In this document: one piece after another, positions 35,741-45,442 of the stretch
How positions within the stretch are numbered: the first letter of the stretch is position 1
How the letters are laid out: the number at the start of each line of letters is the position of its first letter
Assembly (NCBI RefSeq): GCF_000023845.1
Contig: NC_013170.1
Coordinates: 682,001 to 746,000, forward strand
Length of the DNA: 64,000 nt
Reading direction: 5' to 3'
Origin: Cryptobacterium curtum DSM 15641
GTDB taxonomy: Bacteria > Actinomycetota > Coriobacteriia > Coriobacteriales > Eggerthellaceae
The notes under the pieces: generated by a model
What the model was told of the DNA's origin: nothing
The model's input: the letters and a program-made list of their open reading frames with translations, nothing else
Databases searched by the model: none
Program-made: the position numbers and the translations under genes

Positions 35741-37617
35741 GAGATCTCTGGCCCCGTCTGTCGGAGCTTCTGCCACGTGCGCAGCGTCCGGTACGCTATA
35801 TCAATCATGAGTTTGGTGCACTCCATCGCTCGCCCGATGCTGACCCGGCTGATACGTCGTTTGTTATCGTCTATCCCGATACGTATGAATTGGGGCAGGC
35901 TAACCAGGCTATTCATATCTTGGTGAACCGGGTAAATGCGACACCAGGTATGTTTGGGGAGCGTGCCTTTTTACCTGCTGCCGAATTTGCTGACGAAATG
36001 CGCTCGGCACATCTTGAATTGTTTTCACTGGAAAGCTGTGCGCCGCTGCGCGATTTTGATGTAGTGGGCATCACGTTACCTCATGAGCTCGCAGCTACCA
36101 ACGTACTTGAGACACTCGATCTTGCGGGATTGCCCTTGCGTGCTGCAGATCGTGCTGAGGATGATCCCATTGTGTTTGCTGGTGGCCCCTGCACGTTTAA
36201 TCCTGAACCATACGCTCCCTTTTTTGATGCTATTTGCATTGGGGAGGGGGAGGAAGCGGTACCTGAAATGGTGGCCGCTATTGGTGCTGCGCGGCGTGCT
36301 GGTGCAAGCCGTCAGCGCATTCTTGAAATACTTGCCGATATCGATGGCGTGTACATTCCTGCGTTTTATGAACTCTTAGATGATGAGCAGGCAGCCCGCC
36401 AAGGAGCTCGTGTTCGACCGATCAACGCTCATGCCCGCCCCGTGATAGAGCGCCGCGTTTTTGAAGGATTTGCTTCTTCACCTGCTTGGGAACCCTGCAT
36501 TGTCCCCTTTGCCGACTTGGTACACGATCGTCTTAATGTCGAAATTTTGCGTGGTTGCACACGAGGTTGCCGCTTTTGCCAGGCCGGTATGATGTATCGG
36601 CCTGTTCGCGAACGTTCAGCTGACAATATTGTGTCTTCAACGCTTGAAGGATTGGCAGCCACGGGGTATGACGAAGTAAGTCTTACCTCGCTTTCAACGA
36701 CGGATCATTCCCAGATACGCGAGATACTAACCCGCCTGAATAGCGCCCTGTCCGGTACTGGTATTCGGGTGTCCATTCCCAGTCAGCGGCTTGATGCCTT
36801 TGGGGTTGATATGGCGCAAATGGTAGCGGGTGAAAAACGCGGTGGGCTCACGTTTGCTCCTGAAGCGGGCACTCAACGCTTGCGTGATGTGATCAATAAA
36901 AACGTTACTGAAGACGACGTCATTTCGTCGCTGACGGCCGCTTTTAAGGCTGGCTGGCGCCGATGCAAGTTATATTTTATGCTTGGGCTTCCCACCGAAA
37001 CTGATGACGATGTTAAAGGTATCGCCGACTTAGTACAGCATGCCTTTGAAGCGGTGCGTGCTGAAGTGCCGCCGGCTGAACGGGGGCGTATTCGCTTGAG
37101 TGTTTCCTGTGCGCTGTTTGTTCCCAAAGCTCAGACCCCCTTTCAATGGGATGGACAGATTGCACCCGAGGAAGCTCTTCGTCGCGTAAGGCTGTTGCGC
37201 GATTCGGCGAAATACAAGGCTATTGATGTGCATTGGCACGATCCGGCGACAAGTTTTGTTGAAGCGGTTATGAGCCGTGGCGGTCGTGAGTGTGCAGACC
37301 TTATCGAGGGTGCGTATCGGCGGGGCGCGCGCTTTGATGCGTGGACCGAACATTTCAAGCCTGAAGCATGGCATGAAGCTGCTGCTGAATTTGGGCTTGA
37401 TGTTGACGATATCGCCCAGCGCTCGTTTACGCTTGATGAAATACTTCCGTGGCAGCATATATCAAGTGGCGCAAGTCTGTCGTATCTGCGTCGTGAATAT
37501 AAGCGTGCTCTTGAGGCTCAAACAACACCTGATTGTTCATTTGTCGGATGTACCGGCTGCTCGCTCTGTCAGAGTTACAGTATCGACATGGATATCCAGG
37601 GGGTGCGGTGTGACTGA
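35737..37617 (+). CDS. B12-binding-domain radical SAM protein (TIGR03960 type)
   Basis: This 626-residue protein has an N-terminal cobalamin-binding-like domain (IVYPDTYELGQANQAIHIL) and a radical SAM core with C274, C278 and C281 in RGCTRGCRFC. FAPEAGTQRLRDVINK is a further family signature. It ends in a second Cys-rich motif, FVGCTGCSLC. The closest family I know is the TIGR03960 radical SAM proteins. These almost always pair with a DUF2344 protein, exactly as here. The substrate is not established; RNA modification has been suggested by association with ribosomal and RNase G genes. The GTG start overlaps the previous stop and has AAGG close by. Confidence 0.82.
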   Translation: MRDLWPRLSELLPRAQRPVRYINHEFGALHRSPDADPADTSFVIVYPDTYELGQANQAIHILVNRVNATPGMFGERAFLPAAEFADEMRSAHLELFSLESCAPLRDFDVVGITLPHELAATNVLETLDLAGLPLRAADRAEDDPIVFAGGPCTFNPEPYAPFFDAICIGEGEEAVPEMVAAIGAARRAGASRQRILEILADIDGVYIPAFYELLDDEQAARQGARVRPINAHARPVIERRVFEGFASSPAWEPCIVPFADLVHDRLNVEILRGCTRGCRFCQAGMMYRPVRERSADNIVSSTLEGLAATGYDEVSLTSLSTTDHSQIREILTRLNSALSGTGIRVSIPSQRLDAFGVDMAQMVAGEKRGGLTFAPEAGTQRLRDVINKNVTEDDVISSLTAAFKAGWRRCKLYFMLGLPTETDDDVKGIADLVQHAFEAVRAEVPPAERGRIRLSVSCALFVPKAQTPFQWDGQIAPEEALRRVRLLRDSAKYKAIDVHWHDPATSFVEAVMSRGGRECADLIEGAYRRGARFDAWTEHFKPEAWHEAAAEFGLDVDDIAQRSFTLDEILPWQHISSGASLSYLRREYKRALEAQTTPDCSFVGCTGCSLCQSYSIDMDIQGVRCD

Positions 37618-38413
37618 TTCGTCCCACACTCCGAATGCATCTATCGACTCTCGCACGACACAGGAGAGTACGAATGAGAGTGTGAATATGGGTGTAGATA
37701 CAGGGGCAAACACGAATACGTGCACAAATGCCGAGAGCCAGCTATTTCGTTTGCGTGTACGCTTTGCCCAAACTGGTCGCTGTGCGATGCTGTCTCATCT
37801 TGAGACCGCGCGCTATTTAGAGCGTGTGGTGCGCCGCGCCGCCTTGCCATATGCCATTACCCAGGGATTTTCGCCCCACATGCGGATCTCGTTTGGGTCG
37901 GCACTTCCAGTTGGGGTAGGGGGAACTTGCGAGATATTCGATGTGATACTTTCCCAGCGGGTTGATGAGGATATTGCTCTTGCGAAGATGCAGCAAGCGA
38001 GCGTGCCCGACATGGCCATCTTATCGTGTTCGTATATTGGCCTGCGTGAACCTGCTGCAAGTGTTGCGTATCCACTGAGCACCTATCGTGTCTGCGCTTC
38101 AGCGCCCATTGAGTCTGTTGCTATTCCAGACTCTATTACCGTTACGCGCAAGCGGCGAGAACGCATTTTGGACCCGGCTGACTTTCTTGTCGGTAGTCTG
38201 ACTATCAGCGGTAATACATTGGAATTCACGTTGGAATCTCACGAAAGTGGCAGTTTGCGGGTCGATATGTTTACCAATACCCTTGCGCAACAGGCATCAT
38301 GGAGACCATTGCAAATTATGCGTATCGGTCTTGCTGCTCGCTCGCAGAAATGCGAACAAGTAGATGATGGCTTTACCGCTCAACCGGAAGGGGACAATGG
38401 CGATGGTCGATAA
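37610..38413 (+). CDS. Radical-SAM-linked protein, DUF2344/TIGR03936 family
   Basis: This 267-residue protein is the partner of the preceding radical SAM protein. Its family core begins at about residue 43 with FRLRVRFAQTGRCAMLSHLE and continues with PYAITQGFSPHMRISFGSAL. In some genomes the two are fused. The GTG at 37610 overlaps the previous gene by 8 bases and has AGGGGGTG upstream. The first 40 residues form a Ser, Thr and Asn rich low-complexity stretch that the family normally lacks. The function is unknown; it may present the substrate. It overlaps murB by 11 bases. Confidence 0.83.
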   Translation: MTDSSHTPNASIDSRTTQESTNESVNMGVDTGANTNTCTNAESQLFRLRVRFAQTGRCAMLSHLETARYLERVVRRAALPYAITQGFSPHMRISFGSALPVGVGGTCEIFDVILSQRVDEDIALAKMQQASVPDMAILSCSYIGLREPAASVAYPLSTYRVCASAPIESVAIPDSITVTRKRRERILDPADFLVGSLTISGNTLEFTLESHESGSLRVDMFTNTLAQQASWRPLQIMRIGLAARSQKCEQVDDGFTAQPEGDNGDGR

Positions 38414-39323
38414 CAGTCTGATATCCGCACTGTGTGAGGGCTTAGGTGAGCGTGCGGTACTTCTCAACGAACCAATGAGCAAACATACGACGTTTCGTAT
38501 TGGGGGGCCTGCTGATGTTCTTGTTATGCCACAAACTGAAGAACAAGCAGCTTTTGTTGTCCGCAGCTGTCGGGCAGCGTCGGTGCCACTGCGTGTTATA
38601 GGGCGCGGGAGTGACCTGTTGGTAGCAGATACGGGTCTTTCAGGTGTTGTTATGAAAATCGCGGGAAATCTCGCGGATGTTCGAGTCAACGGGTCGCGCA
38701 TTGAAGCCCAGGCAGGTGCTTCGAACGCACGCATTGCTGAAGCGGCAGCGCAGGCTGCTCTTACCGGGTATGAGTTTGCTGCTGGTATCCCGGGCACCGT
38801 GGGAGGCGCAGCTATTATGAATGCGGGCGCTTACGGCGGAGAGTTTCGCGACGTCGCCTGCCGCCTTGTGTGTCTGAATGCCGCTGGTGAGGTGGTCTCT
38901 CTGCGCGCCTATGAAGCACAGTGGGGCTATCGGTGCAGCGCAATGGATACGACGAACACCATTGTTCTACGGGTGATCCTTCAGCTGATGCCTGGCAATA
39001 CGCAAGATATTCGCGATCGTATGGCGGATCTTTCGCGTCGTCGTCGTGAAAAACAACCGCTTGAAATGCCCAGCGCGGGAAGCACATTCAAGCGCCCGGT
39101 GGGTTATTTTGCCGGTAAGCTCATAGAGGATGCGGGTTTGCGCGGGTTTTCAATTGGTGGCGCTCAGGTATCGCAAAAGCATACGGGTTTTGTTGTTAAT
39201 GCCGATGGGGCAACGGCATCTGATGTGCGTACGCTTATTCGCGAAGTGCAGCGCCGCGTTCGCGAGAATTCGGGTGTTGATCTTCATCCTGAAGTGCGCT
39301 GTTGGGGTTTCAAAGACGAATAA
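38403..39323 (+). CDS. murB: UDP-N-acetylenolpyruvoylglucosamine reductase MurB
   Basis: This 306-residue FAD enzyme reduces enolpyruvyl-UDP-GlcNAc to UDP-MurNAc, the second committed step of peptidoglycan precursor synthesis. FRIGGPADVLVMP, GRGSDLLVAD and GIPGTVGGAAIMNAGAYG bind FAD, and the SAGSTFKRP block holds the catalytic Ser. The tail HPEVRCWGF is typical of the short type II MurB. ATG 38403 is chosen because AAGGGG at 38388-38393 is 9 bases away; ATG 38397 is possible. It closes the mreB to murB operon. Confidence 0.95.
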   Translation: MVDNSLISALCEGLGERAVLLNEPMSKHTTFRIGGPADVLVMPQTEEQAAFVVRSCRAASVPLRVIGRGSDLLVADTGLSGVVMKIAGNLADVRVNGSRIEAQAGASNARIAEAAAQAALTGYEFAAGIPGTVGGAAIMNAGAYGGEFRDVACRLVCLNAAGEVVSLRAYEAQWGYRCSAMDTTNTIVLRVILQLMPGNTQDIRDRMADLSRRRREKQPLEMPSAGSTFKRPVGYFAGKLIEDAGLRGFSIGGAQVSQKHTGFVVNADGATASDVRTLIREVQRRVRENSGVDLHPEVRCWGFKDE

Positions 39324-39421
39324 GTCCTGTTGTCTTTACATCAAGAAGATTTGCAGGTCTTCTGCATTTCGTGGTAAAGCGTGTTGGACGGCATAGGGTA
39401 AGGGGTGCGAAAGGAGCACCC

Positions 39422-40597
39422 ATGGCCGAATCAATCAGATATGCTCAGCACAGCGGCGTAGTACAGAGTACCGTATCAGCGGCGCCTGCATATCATCAGC
39501 CCGTTGTAAAAAATTCTGCACCTCATTGTTCGTTTGCCGCGGGATCATCCGCGCGGTATCAGTCCGTTGGGGGCAAATCTGCATCGCACCATCAGGTGGC
39601 AAGCGGAACACCTACGCCGCGTCGTCATCTTTTGTCTGATATTTCTCCTGTTCAAGTGGTGGCAACAGCCCTTGCTGCACTGACATCTATGTTGCTGTCG
39701 TCTCAAATCGGTATTACCGGATCAATTATTGGCGTTTTCGTTGGCTCGGTTGTATCCACGGTTTCAGCTCAGCTGTACCGCAATATGGTGTCGATATCAG
39801 CCGATAAAATGCATGCACGCACCGCTTCGACCGCTGGAAGTCAGACAGCGTCACAGCCTCAAGCGTCTGGGCGTGTTGGATCTGGTGTTGAGTCAAACCA
39901 GTCAACCGGTGCTGCCGCACGTGAAAATACGTTTTCAGTGCAGGCGGCACGTGCATCGGTGTATCGAAATTCCCCGAGTTCTGCCATCACAGGACAGGTA
40001 GATCGTTCGAATATCTCGCAGGCATATGCTACTGATGCGCGCTTACGTGCGCGCGATCGGCGTGACGCTAAAGCACGTCTTTCACGACGTGTCATTATCG
40101 TTTCTGTTGTTTCTGCCCTCGTTGCAATTCTCTTATCTGCTCTTGCCGTCAACCTTGTGACGGCCGGACAGGGGCTTGGCACTAAAACATCAATCGTTTC
40201 GTCATCTGTGCAAGCAGTTGACGATAAGCCAGCTTCATCTGCTTCGTCATCGACTGCGCAAACTGCGACACAGAATTCTACTGTCTCTGATTCTCAAGAT
40301 GATTCTCAGGCGACAAATACGACGTCAACCGACGCACAGGACACGGCGCAGACGACGACAACCAAAACATCTTCCGTGCAAGATACAACGAGCACTTCAA
40401 ATACACCGACAACAACAGACTCAAGTACAAGCTCAAATAAATCTTCAGCAGCAAATAGTTCGTCTACGTCGAACACTACCGGTTCTGGTTCAGAGACTTC
40501 CTCATCGACGGGCAAAACAGCAGGATCGTCGAGTTCTTCTGCGGCGGCGGATTCTACCTCAACATCTGCTTCAAAGACAACGACTTCAGAAAGCTGA
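39422..40597 (+). CDS. Unrecognised two-helix membrane protein with a Ser/Thr-rich tail
   Basis: This 391-residue protein matches no family I recognise. It has a hydrophobic region at about 80-115 (VVATALAALTSMLLSSQIG and beyond) and a second membrane helix at about 225-245 after a basic stretch (RRDAKARLSRR). The last 135 residues are an almost pure Ser, Thr, Asp and Gln stretch of the kind that spans cell wall or is O-glycosylated. AAAGGAG lies 5 bases before the ATG, so the gene is well supplied for translation. It converges with an equally unknown membrane protein 8 bases downstream. Function unknown. Confidence 0.65.
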   Translation: MAESIRYAQHSGVVQSTVSAAPAYHQPVVKNSAPHCSFAAGSSARYQSVGGKSASHHQVASGTPTPRRHLLSDISPVQVVATALAALTSMLLSSQIGITGSIIGVFVGSVVSTVSAQLYRNMVSISADKMHARTASTAGSQTASQPQASGRVGSGVESNQSTGAAARENTFSVQAARASVYRNSPSSAITGQVDRSNISQAYATDARLRARDRRDAKARLSRRVIIVSVVSALVAILLSALAVNLVTAGQGLGTKTSIVSSSVQAVDDKPASSASSSTAQTATQNSTVSDSQDDSQATNTTSTDAQDTAQTTTTKTSSVQDTTSTSNTPTTTDSSTSSNKSSAANSSSTSNTTGSGSETSSSTGKTAGSSSSSAAADSTSTSASKTTTSES

Positions 40598-40605
40598 TGT
40601 GCGCC

Positions 40606-41574
40606 TTACTGCTTTTGAACACGTACGCCGACGTATTGTGCGTCGTCGGGTAGTCCCGTTATGTTGAATGCGCTTGAAAGCGGGCAGGCGCTAATCGTCC
40701 AACCGAATACCTGCCCATCGACAGTTGTCGATCCAGATCGGTACGTATTCCCTTTGCCGTCTACTCCCGATTCACTTACTTCGTCGGCGGCGAAACCTTG
40801 TAATTCGATGGCTGTATCGATGGCTGCATCAGGGGTTTGTGCCGTAAAGTCAGCGTATTTTACGCGCAGATCAGCCGTATTGAGATTCTGCTGAGTCAAC
40901 CGCCACGAGCCCATAAGCAGGCGCACCGCATCGCTTGCTGAAAGCGAATCAACGCCACGCGCGTAGGCAAGAGCGGCATCAGATGCTCCCATAGATTCAG
41001 GCAGCTTAATAAGATCAATGGTATTGCCTGATCGAGAAGTAAACGCGTTGACATCGATAACCGAAATACCCTCGGCATCGAGTGCGCTGGTAATACCTTC
41101 GACATCAAGACCAGCAAAACTGGTGAGGGTTGGAATTTGCAGTGATGTCCCTCGCGCAAGCTGTTCTTTCACCGCCTGTGCTTCATGAACAGGAAGATTG
41201 ACAATAGAGTCGTAATACTGATAACCAGCGATTCCTCCGATAACAAGGGCACTTGCAGCGAGCGCGCCGATAATAATGCGGCTGTCCGGGCCGATTTCTC
41301 GGCGGCGAGTTAAACCTGAGGCATCGGGATAGACAATTGAAGCGCCTGTTGGCGCTACTGGTGTGCCGGTATCGCAGCTGGCGTGGCGACCACTTTCCGG
41401 CGCGTCAGCGATAGCGCTATCATCCTTCGGTGTGCTATCGGTATCGTTGGCAATTTCCGACGCATCAGTGGTATCGACAGACTGTTCTGCAGAGGGCACC
41501 GTGTGCTCGTCTGCGGTATCTGCCGTGTGTGCGCCGGCCACGTGATTTGTTTGGTCTCCGGCGTGTAAAGCCAT
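40606..41574 (-). CDS. Unrecognised single-helix membrane protein
   Basis: This 322-residue protein begins with a low-complexity acidic Thr, Asp and Ala rich region of about 85 residues, has one membrane helix at about 103-122 (IIIGALAASALVIGGIAGYQY), and then a 200-residue extracytoplasmic part. The outer part ends with a compact domain containing two Cys positions. No catalytic motif is recognised. ATG 41574 is chosen because GGAGG lies 6 bases upstream. An extended -10 promoter lies about 33 bases further. The topology (N-terminus inside) resembles anti-sigma or secreted-domain proteins, but no specific claim is possible. Confidence 0.65.
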   Translation of the reverse strand: MALHAGDQTNHVAGAHTADTADEHTVPSAEQSVDTTDASEIANDTDSTPKDDSAIADAPESGRHASCDTGTPVAPTGASIVYPDASGLTRRREIGPDSRIIIGALAASALVIGGIAGYQYYDSIVNLPVHEAQAVKEQLARGTSLQIPTLTSFAGLDVEGITSALDAEGISVIDVNAFTSRSGNTIDLIKLPESMGASDAALAYARGVDSLSASDAVRLLMGSWRLTQQNLNTADLRVKYADFTAQTPDAAIDTAIELQGFAADEVSESGVDGKGNTYRSGSTTVDGQVFGWTISACPLSSAFNITGLPDDAQYVGVRVQKQ

Positions 41575-41606
41575 AGAGCCTCCTACTGTGGATTTTTCGC
41601 GTGCCC

Positions 41607-41612
41607 AGTATA
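41607..41612 (-). promoter_or_regulatory. Extended -10 promoter of the minus-strand membrane protein
   Basis: On the minus strand TGC is followed by TATACT, an extended -10 pattern, about 33 bases before the gene start. Confidence 0.5.
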
Positions 41613-41705
41613 GCAAAATCACTCAGTGCGCGTTTGACAGGGGACAATCGCCAGTAGAGAGGTTTCTGTAGTAGCCTTATAAAGTGGTACGAGAAGGAAG
41701 GCAGC

Positions 41706-43418
41706 ATGAACGCGTTTGACGTGATCATTGTGGGTGCTGGTGGCGCCGGGTTGTATGCTGCGCTTTCCGCATCGCGCCAAGGCGATCTTTCAGTGGCGGT
41801 GGTATCAAAAGTGTTCCCGACGCGCTCTCATACCGGGGCGGCACAAGGCGGCATGAATGCTGCCTTAGGGTTTCAGGATGCGGTCGACAGTCCGGATAGT
41901 CATTTCATGGATACCGTAAAGGGATCGGATTATTTAGGCGATCAAGACGCAATTAGCTTTTTTGTTGAAGGCATGCCTGGTCTCGTTCGTGAACTGGAAA
42001 GTTGGGGTGTGCCGTATTCTCGTGACGAGAAGGGCCGCATTGCTCAGCGCCCTTTCGGCGGCGCAAGTCACCCGCGCTGCTGTTATGCCGCTGATAGAAC
42101 AGGACATGCGGTACTACATACCCTGTTTGAACAATGTTTGCGCGCAGGTATCCAATTCTTTACCGATTATTGCTTGCTTGATGTTGGGGCGGATGCCACC
42201 CATGGCGTGCACGGCCTCGTGCTTTTAAATCTTCGTACCGGCGCTATCGAGGCGTTTCGTGCTCGTACGATTGTTATGGCTACCGGTGGCTTTGGGTGTG
42301 TTTTCTGGGGCCGTACAACCAACGCAACGAACATGACTGGCGATGGGGTAGCCGCCTGTGCGCGTGCTGGAGCTGCGCTGAAAGATGTTGAAATGGTTCA
42401 ATTCCATCCAACGGCACTCCCATCAAATAGCACGTTGCTTTCTGAAGCCTGTCGTGGCGAGGGTGGCTATCTTATCAATAGTACGGGTGAACGCTTTATG
42501 GGGCATTATGCTCCGCAACGTCTTGAATTGGCTCCACGCGATATGGTGGCGCGTGCTATTGAAATGGAAATACGTGCTGGTCGAAGCGTCGATGCGCATG
42601 GTGTTGCGGCGGTGTATCTTGATCTGCGTCATTTGGGTGCTAAACGTATAACCGAACGCTTGCCGCAAGTTCGCGATCTGGCTTTGACCTTTGAGGGCGT
42701 TGATATGATCAATGATCCCGTCCCAGTGCGTCCAGCTGCACATTACAGCATGGGCGGCATTGACGTGATTAACTTTAAGACATGTGAGACCGCAGTGGCC
42801 GGACTGCATGCTGCTGGGGAGTGTTCATGTATATCGGTGCATGGCGCCAATCGACTTGGCGGCAACTCGGTTTCTGAGGTTTGTTTCTTTGGGCGGCAGG
42901 CTGGTTTTGCCGCTGCCGAGCGTGCGCATGATCGTTTGCTTGGCGAGATGGACACTCTTAAAGAACTGTGCGAAACGTGGCGCGGACGCTTTTATGAATT
43001 ACGCCAGCGCACGGATGGTGAAGATATCTTTTCAATTCGCAGAGACCTCGCCGCTGCGATGTGGAGCGGTGTTGGTATCTTTCGCGATGAAGAGGGTCTT
43101 GAGACAGCTGCACAAGCCGTTGAACAGTGTGCACACCGTTACCAGAGAGCAGTTCTTGGCGATAAAGCACTCCGTTTTAATATGGCGCTTCTTAACTATA
43201 TTGAATTAGGTAATCTCATTCAGATAGCGCAGGCGCAGGTGATTGCTGCACGTGCACGAAAGGAAAGTCGCGGCGCTCATGCACGCCTTGATTATCCTCA
43301 TCGCGACGACGAGCGCTTTCTCAAGCATACAATTCTCATCCTGTCTGATGGACACTGGGATATTTCTTGGCGCGCGGTACATGCCGAACGGGTGGCACCG
43401 CAGGAGCGGACGTACTGA
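41706..43418 (+). CDS. sdhA: Fumarate reductase/succinate dehydrogenase flavoprotein (class E, subunit A)
   Basis: This 570-residue flavoprotein carries the dicarboxylate site and FAD. The N-terminal FAD fold is [18 protein letters not shown], and H42 in SHTGAAQGG is the expected covalent FAD attachment histidine. [20 protein letters not shown], the substrate-site Arg region HYSMGGIDV, and [13 protein letters not shown] are classic. There is no Tat or Sec signal, so it is cytoplasmic. Its partners have no membrane-anchor subunit and include a CCG-domain protein, giving the class E (SdhABE/MfrABE) arrangement. Direction (fumarate reduction or succinate oxidation) is not readable, but an anaerobe suggests fumarate reduction. 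Confidence 0.92.
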   Translation: MNAFDVIIVGAGGAGLYAALSASRQGDLSVAVVSKVFPTRSHTGAAQGGMNAALGFQDAVDSPDSHFMDTVKGSDYLGDQDAISFFVEGMPGLVRELESWGVPYSRDEKGRIAQRPFGGASHPRCCYAADRTGHAVLHTLFEQCLRAGIQFFTDYCLLDVGADATHGVHGLVLLNLRTGAIEAFRARTIVMATGGFGCVFWGRTTNATNMTGDGVAACARAGAALKDVEMVQFHPTALPSNSTLLSEACRGEGGYLINSTGERFMGHYAPQRLELAPRDMVARAIEMEIRAGRSVDAHGVAAVYLDLRHLGAKRITERLPQVRDLALTFEGVDMINDPVPVRPAAHYSMGGIDVINFKTCETAVAGLHAAGECSCISVHGANRLGGNSVSEVCFFGRQAGFAAAERAHDRLLGEMDTLKELCETWRGRFYELRQRTDGEDIFSIRRDLAAAMWSGVGIFRDEEGLETAAQAVEQCAHRYQRAVLGDKALRFNMALLNYIELGNLIQIAQAQVIAARARKESRGAHARLDYPHRDDERFLKHTILILSDGHWDISWRAVHAERVAPQERTY

Positions 43419-44404
43419 TGGTGTATTCAGATCGGGAAACTTCCCTCGCGCAAGAAAACCTGTGTATTGCAATTGCGCGGTTTGATGGCACTAAATCGTG
43501 GGTGCAGGAATATTCTTGTCCCCGACAGCCTATGACGGTATTGGCCTGTTTAAATTTCATTCGCGAGCATCAGGATCAAACGCTTGTTTTTAACGAGGCG
43601 TGCCGTCATGCCATTTGCGGCAGCTGTGCGGTGGTGGTTAATGGGAGTGCCTGTTTGGCCTGCGAGACGCAGGTTGAAGACCTTATCGAGCTCTATGAAA
43701 CGACGCGACTTTTTCTGTCACCCTTGCGCGGTTTCCCTGTGTTGCGCGACCTTGCGGTCGATTTCGATGCGAAAGTTGAACAGATGCAGACGGTCGAGCC
43801 TTGGCTTCATGCGTATACCGATCGCACTGATTCCTGTCAATCGCGCGAGCAGCTTGACCGCTATGAAAAAGCAACCGAATGCATCCTTTGCGGCATTTGT
43901 GCAAGCTCCTGTTGCGAAATGGCTTTTGATGAGGGTGGCTATTTGGCTCCCTTTGTTATGAATAAGGCATTTCGTTTTGAGCGCGATAGTCGCGATGAAC
44001 ACGGCAATGGAGTCCGCCTGAAGGCAGTGATTGCTAGCGACCTCTGGAAATGTCTTCATTGCCAGCAGTGCACGACGAAATGTCCGAAAGGTATTCCTGT
44101 GTCAGAGGAAATAGCCACTCTCCGTCGTCAGGCTCTCTCGCGCGGTTTTTCAGAGGGTATGGGGCCGCGTCATGCGCGCGTGTTCTATAACGATGCCTAT
44201 AAGTGGGGCCGTCTATCGGAAACAGAGCTGGCACTGGTAACCGAAGGACCTCTTGGCGTATTGAAAAATCGAGTTCCCTTTACCATGCGTATGATTGCGC
44301 GAGGAAAGATGAATCCACTGAAGGTTCATCCGCCCTGTGTACACGGTATAGAGGGCGTGCGTACGTTGTATCGTTTTGCTCAGACCATGGACGAGGATAC
44401 CTAA
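43418..44404 (+). CDS. sdhB: Fumarate reductase/succinate dehydrogenase iron-sulfur subunit (class E, subunit B)
   Basis: This 328-residue electron-transfer subunit has a [2Fe-2S] site at C62, C67, C70 and C82. C155, C158, C161 and C165 are arranged as in [4Fe-4S] binding. The third site is C212, C215, C218 and C222-P. C215 is an extra cysteine missing from ordinary SdhB; in class E enzymes this turns the third centre from [3Fe-4S] into a second [4Fe-4S]. The ATG overlaps the flavoprotein stop in a TGATG junction, so translation is coupled. A longer frame extends upstream inside sdhA but lacks the family N-terminus. Confidence 0.92.
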   Translation: MVYSDRETSLAQENLCIAIARFDGTKSWVQEYSCPRQPMTVLACLNFIREHQDQTLVFNEACRHAICGSCAVVVNGSACLACETQVEDLIELYETTRLFLSPLRGFPVLRDLAVDFDAKVEQMQTVEPWLHAYTDRTDSCQSREQLDRYEKATECILCGICASSCCEMAFDEGGYLAPFVMNKAFRFERDSRDEHGNGVRLKAVIASDLWKCLHCQQCTTKCPKGIPVSEEIATLRRQALSRGFSEGMGPRHARVFYNDAYKWGRLSETELALVTEGPLGVLKNRVPFTMRMIARGKMNPLKVHPPCVHGIEGVRTLYRFAQTMDEDT

Positions 44405-45297
44405 TGGGTGCATCATCCCACACAACGCTTCGGTATGGGTTTTTCCCTGGTTGTACGCTGGAATCAGCGGCTGGCGAGCTTGCTATTGCCACTCGAAAAA
44501 CCTGTGCTCGTTTGGGTATTGATCTTGTTGAACTTGAAGGATGGACCTGCTGCGGTGCCTCACAGATACAGGACGTTGATGCGAATGTTGCTCTCATGCT
44601 CAATGCCCGCAATCTTGCTTTGGCCGAAGCGGCAGGCTTTGATGCACTACTGACTGTCTGCAATACCTGCACGCTCATGTTGCGCCAAGCTAAACAGCGT
44701 CTCGATCGTGACGCTGCGCTACGTGCGAAAGTTAATGAAGGTCTCGCTCAGATAGGTTTGACCTATCGGGGCAGCTGTCGGGTAACCCACTATCTGTGGG
44801 CTCTTGTTCAGGATGTGGGTCTTGAGTACTTGGCGCATCAGGTGAAAACGCCCCTTTCGGGGTTAACGGTTGCGCCGTTTTACGGTTGCCACATTCTTAT
44901 GCCATCTGATGCAATGGGTATGGAAGATGCGCGTAATCCGCATTCAATGGAACAGGTGGTGGAATGTTTAGGTGCCACGGCTGTTTCGTATCCTGAGCGC
45001 TTATCCTGCTGTGGGTTTCATGCGATCTATCCGGCAGAACGTCAGGCAGAACGCTCATGTGGGGCAATTTGTCTGGGTGCTCGCCGCGCTCAGGCGGATT
45101 GCATAGTTACGCCGTGCCCACTGTGTCACATGGCGCTCGATATGTGGCAGGCGGACGCGCAGCGCTTCTATGAGGACAATATTTCACTGCCCATTATTCA
45201 TCTACCGCAGTTGGTGGGCTTAGCGTTAGGTTTTTCCGCACGTGAAATGGCGCTCAATCGCCATATTGTTAATGCAACTAACCTGTTCGAAGGGTGA
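44404..45297 (+). CDS. CCG-domain subunit of class E fumarate reductase/succinate dehydrogenase (SdhE/MfrE-like)
   Basis: This 297-residue protein has two CCG domains of the heterodisulfide-reductase B type. Each has the pattern single Cys, then CC, then CxxC. The first is PGC, WTCCGA and CNTC. The second is YGC, LSCCGF and CPLC. These bind iron-sulfur clusters and probably pass electrons between the quinone pool and subunit B. There is no membrane helix, so attachment to the membrane must be peripheral. It overlaps subunit B in a TAATG junction. I avoid a gene symbol because sdhE is also used for an unrelated assembly factor. Confidence 0.9.
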   Translation: MGASSHTTLRYGFFPGCTLESAAGELAIATRKTCARLGIDLVELEGWTCCGASQIQDVDANVALMLNARNLALAEAAGFDALLTVCNTCTLMLRQAKQRLDRDAALRAKVNEGLAQIGLTYRGSCRVTHYLWALVQDVGLEYLAHQVKTPLSGLTVAPFYGCHILMPSDAMGMEDARNPHSMEQVVECLGATAVSYPERLSCCGFHAIYPAERQAERSCGAICLGARRAQADCIVTPCPLCHMALDMWQADAQRFYEDNISLPIIHLPQLVGLALGFSAREMALNRHIVNATNLFEG

Positions 45298-45442
45298 TAA
45301 GAGCTTGGCAGGTGAAAGGAGCGGAATTCGCCTGCAAAATTAATGCGGTTGTTCTGTCGGGGTAGTAGGAGAGTCATGGTTGTGTACTTTGCGCGAAAGA
45401 AATCGCTCTTTGTGCGTGGTGCATGCTACCATCGTCAAATCC
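45298..45442 (+). other. Gap before the riboswitch, with a short candidate peptide frame
   Basis: A hairpin (GCAGGTG with CGCCTGC, about 45308-45341) lies shortly after the CCG-subunit stop but has no T tract. A 23-codon frame at 45376-45447 with AGGAG 5 bases before its ATG ends inside the riboswitch P1 stem. Neither is secure. Confidence 0.4.

Noticed and set aside
37277-37609. Upstream extension of the DUF2344 gene
   Set aside because: It lies inside the radical-SAM gene in another frame; GTG 37610 has a good ribosome site and fits the family.
40176-40667. 163-codon Arg/Gln-rich frame over the Ser/Thr tail
   Set aside because: Produced by the repetitive coding of the tail in a shifted frame; no start signal.
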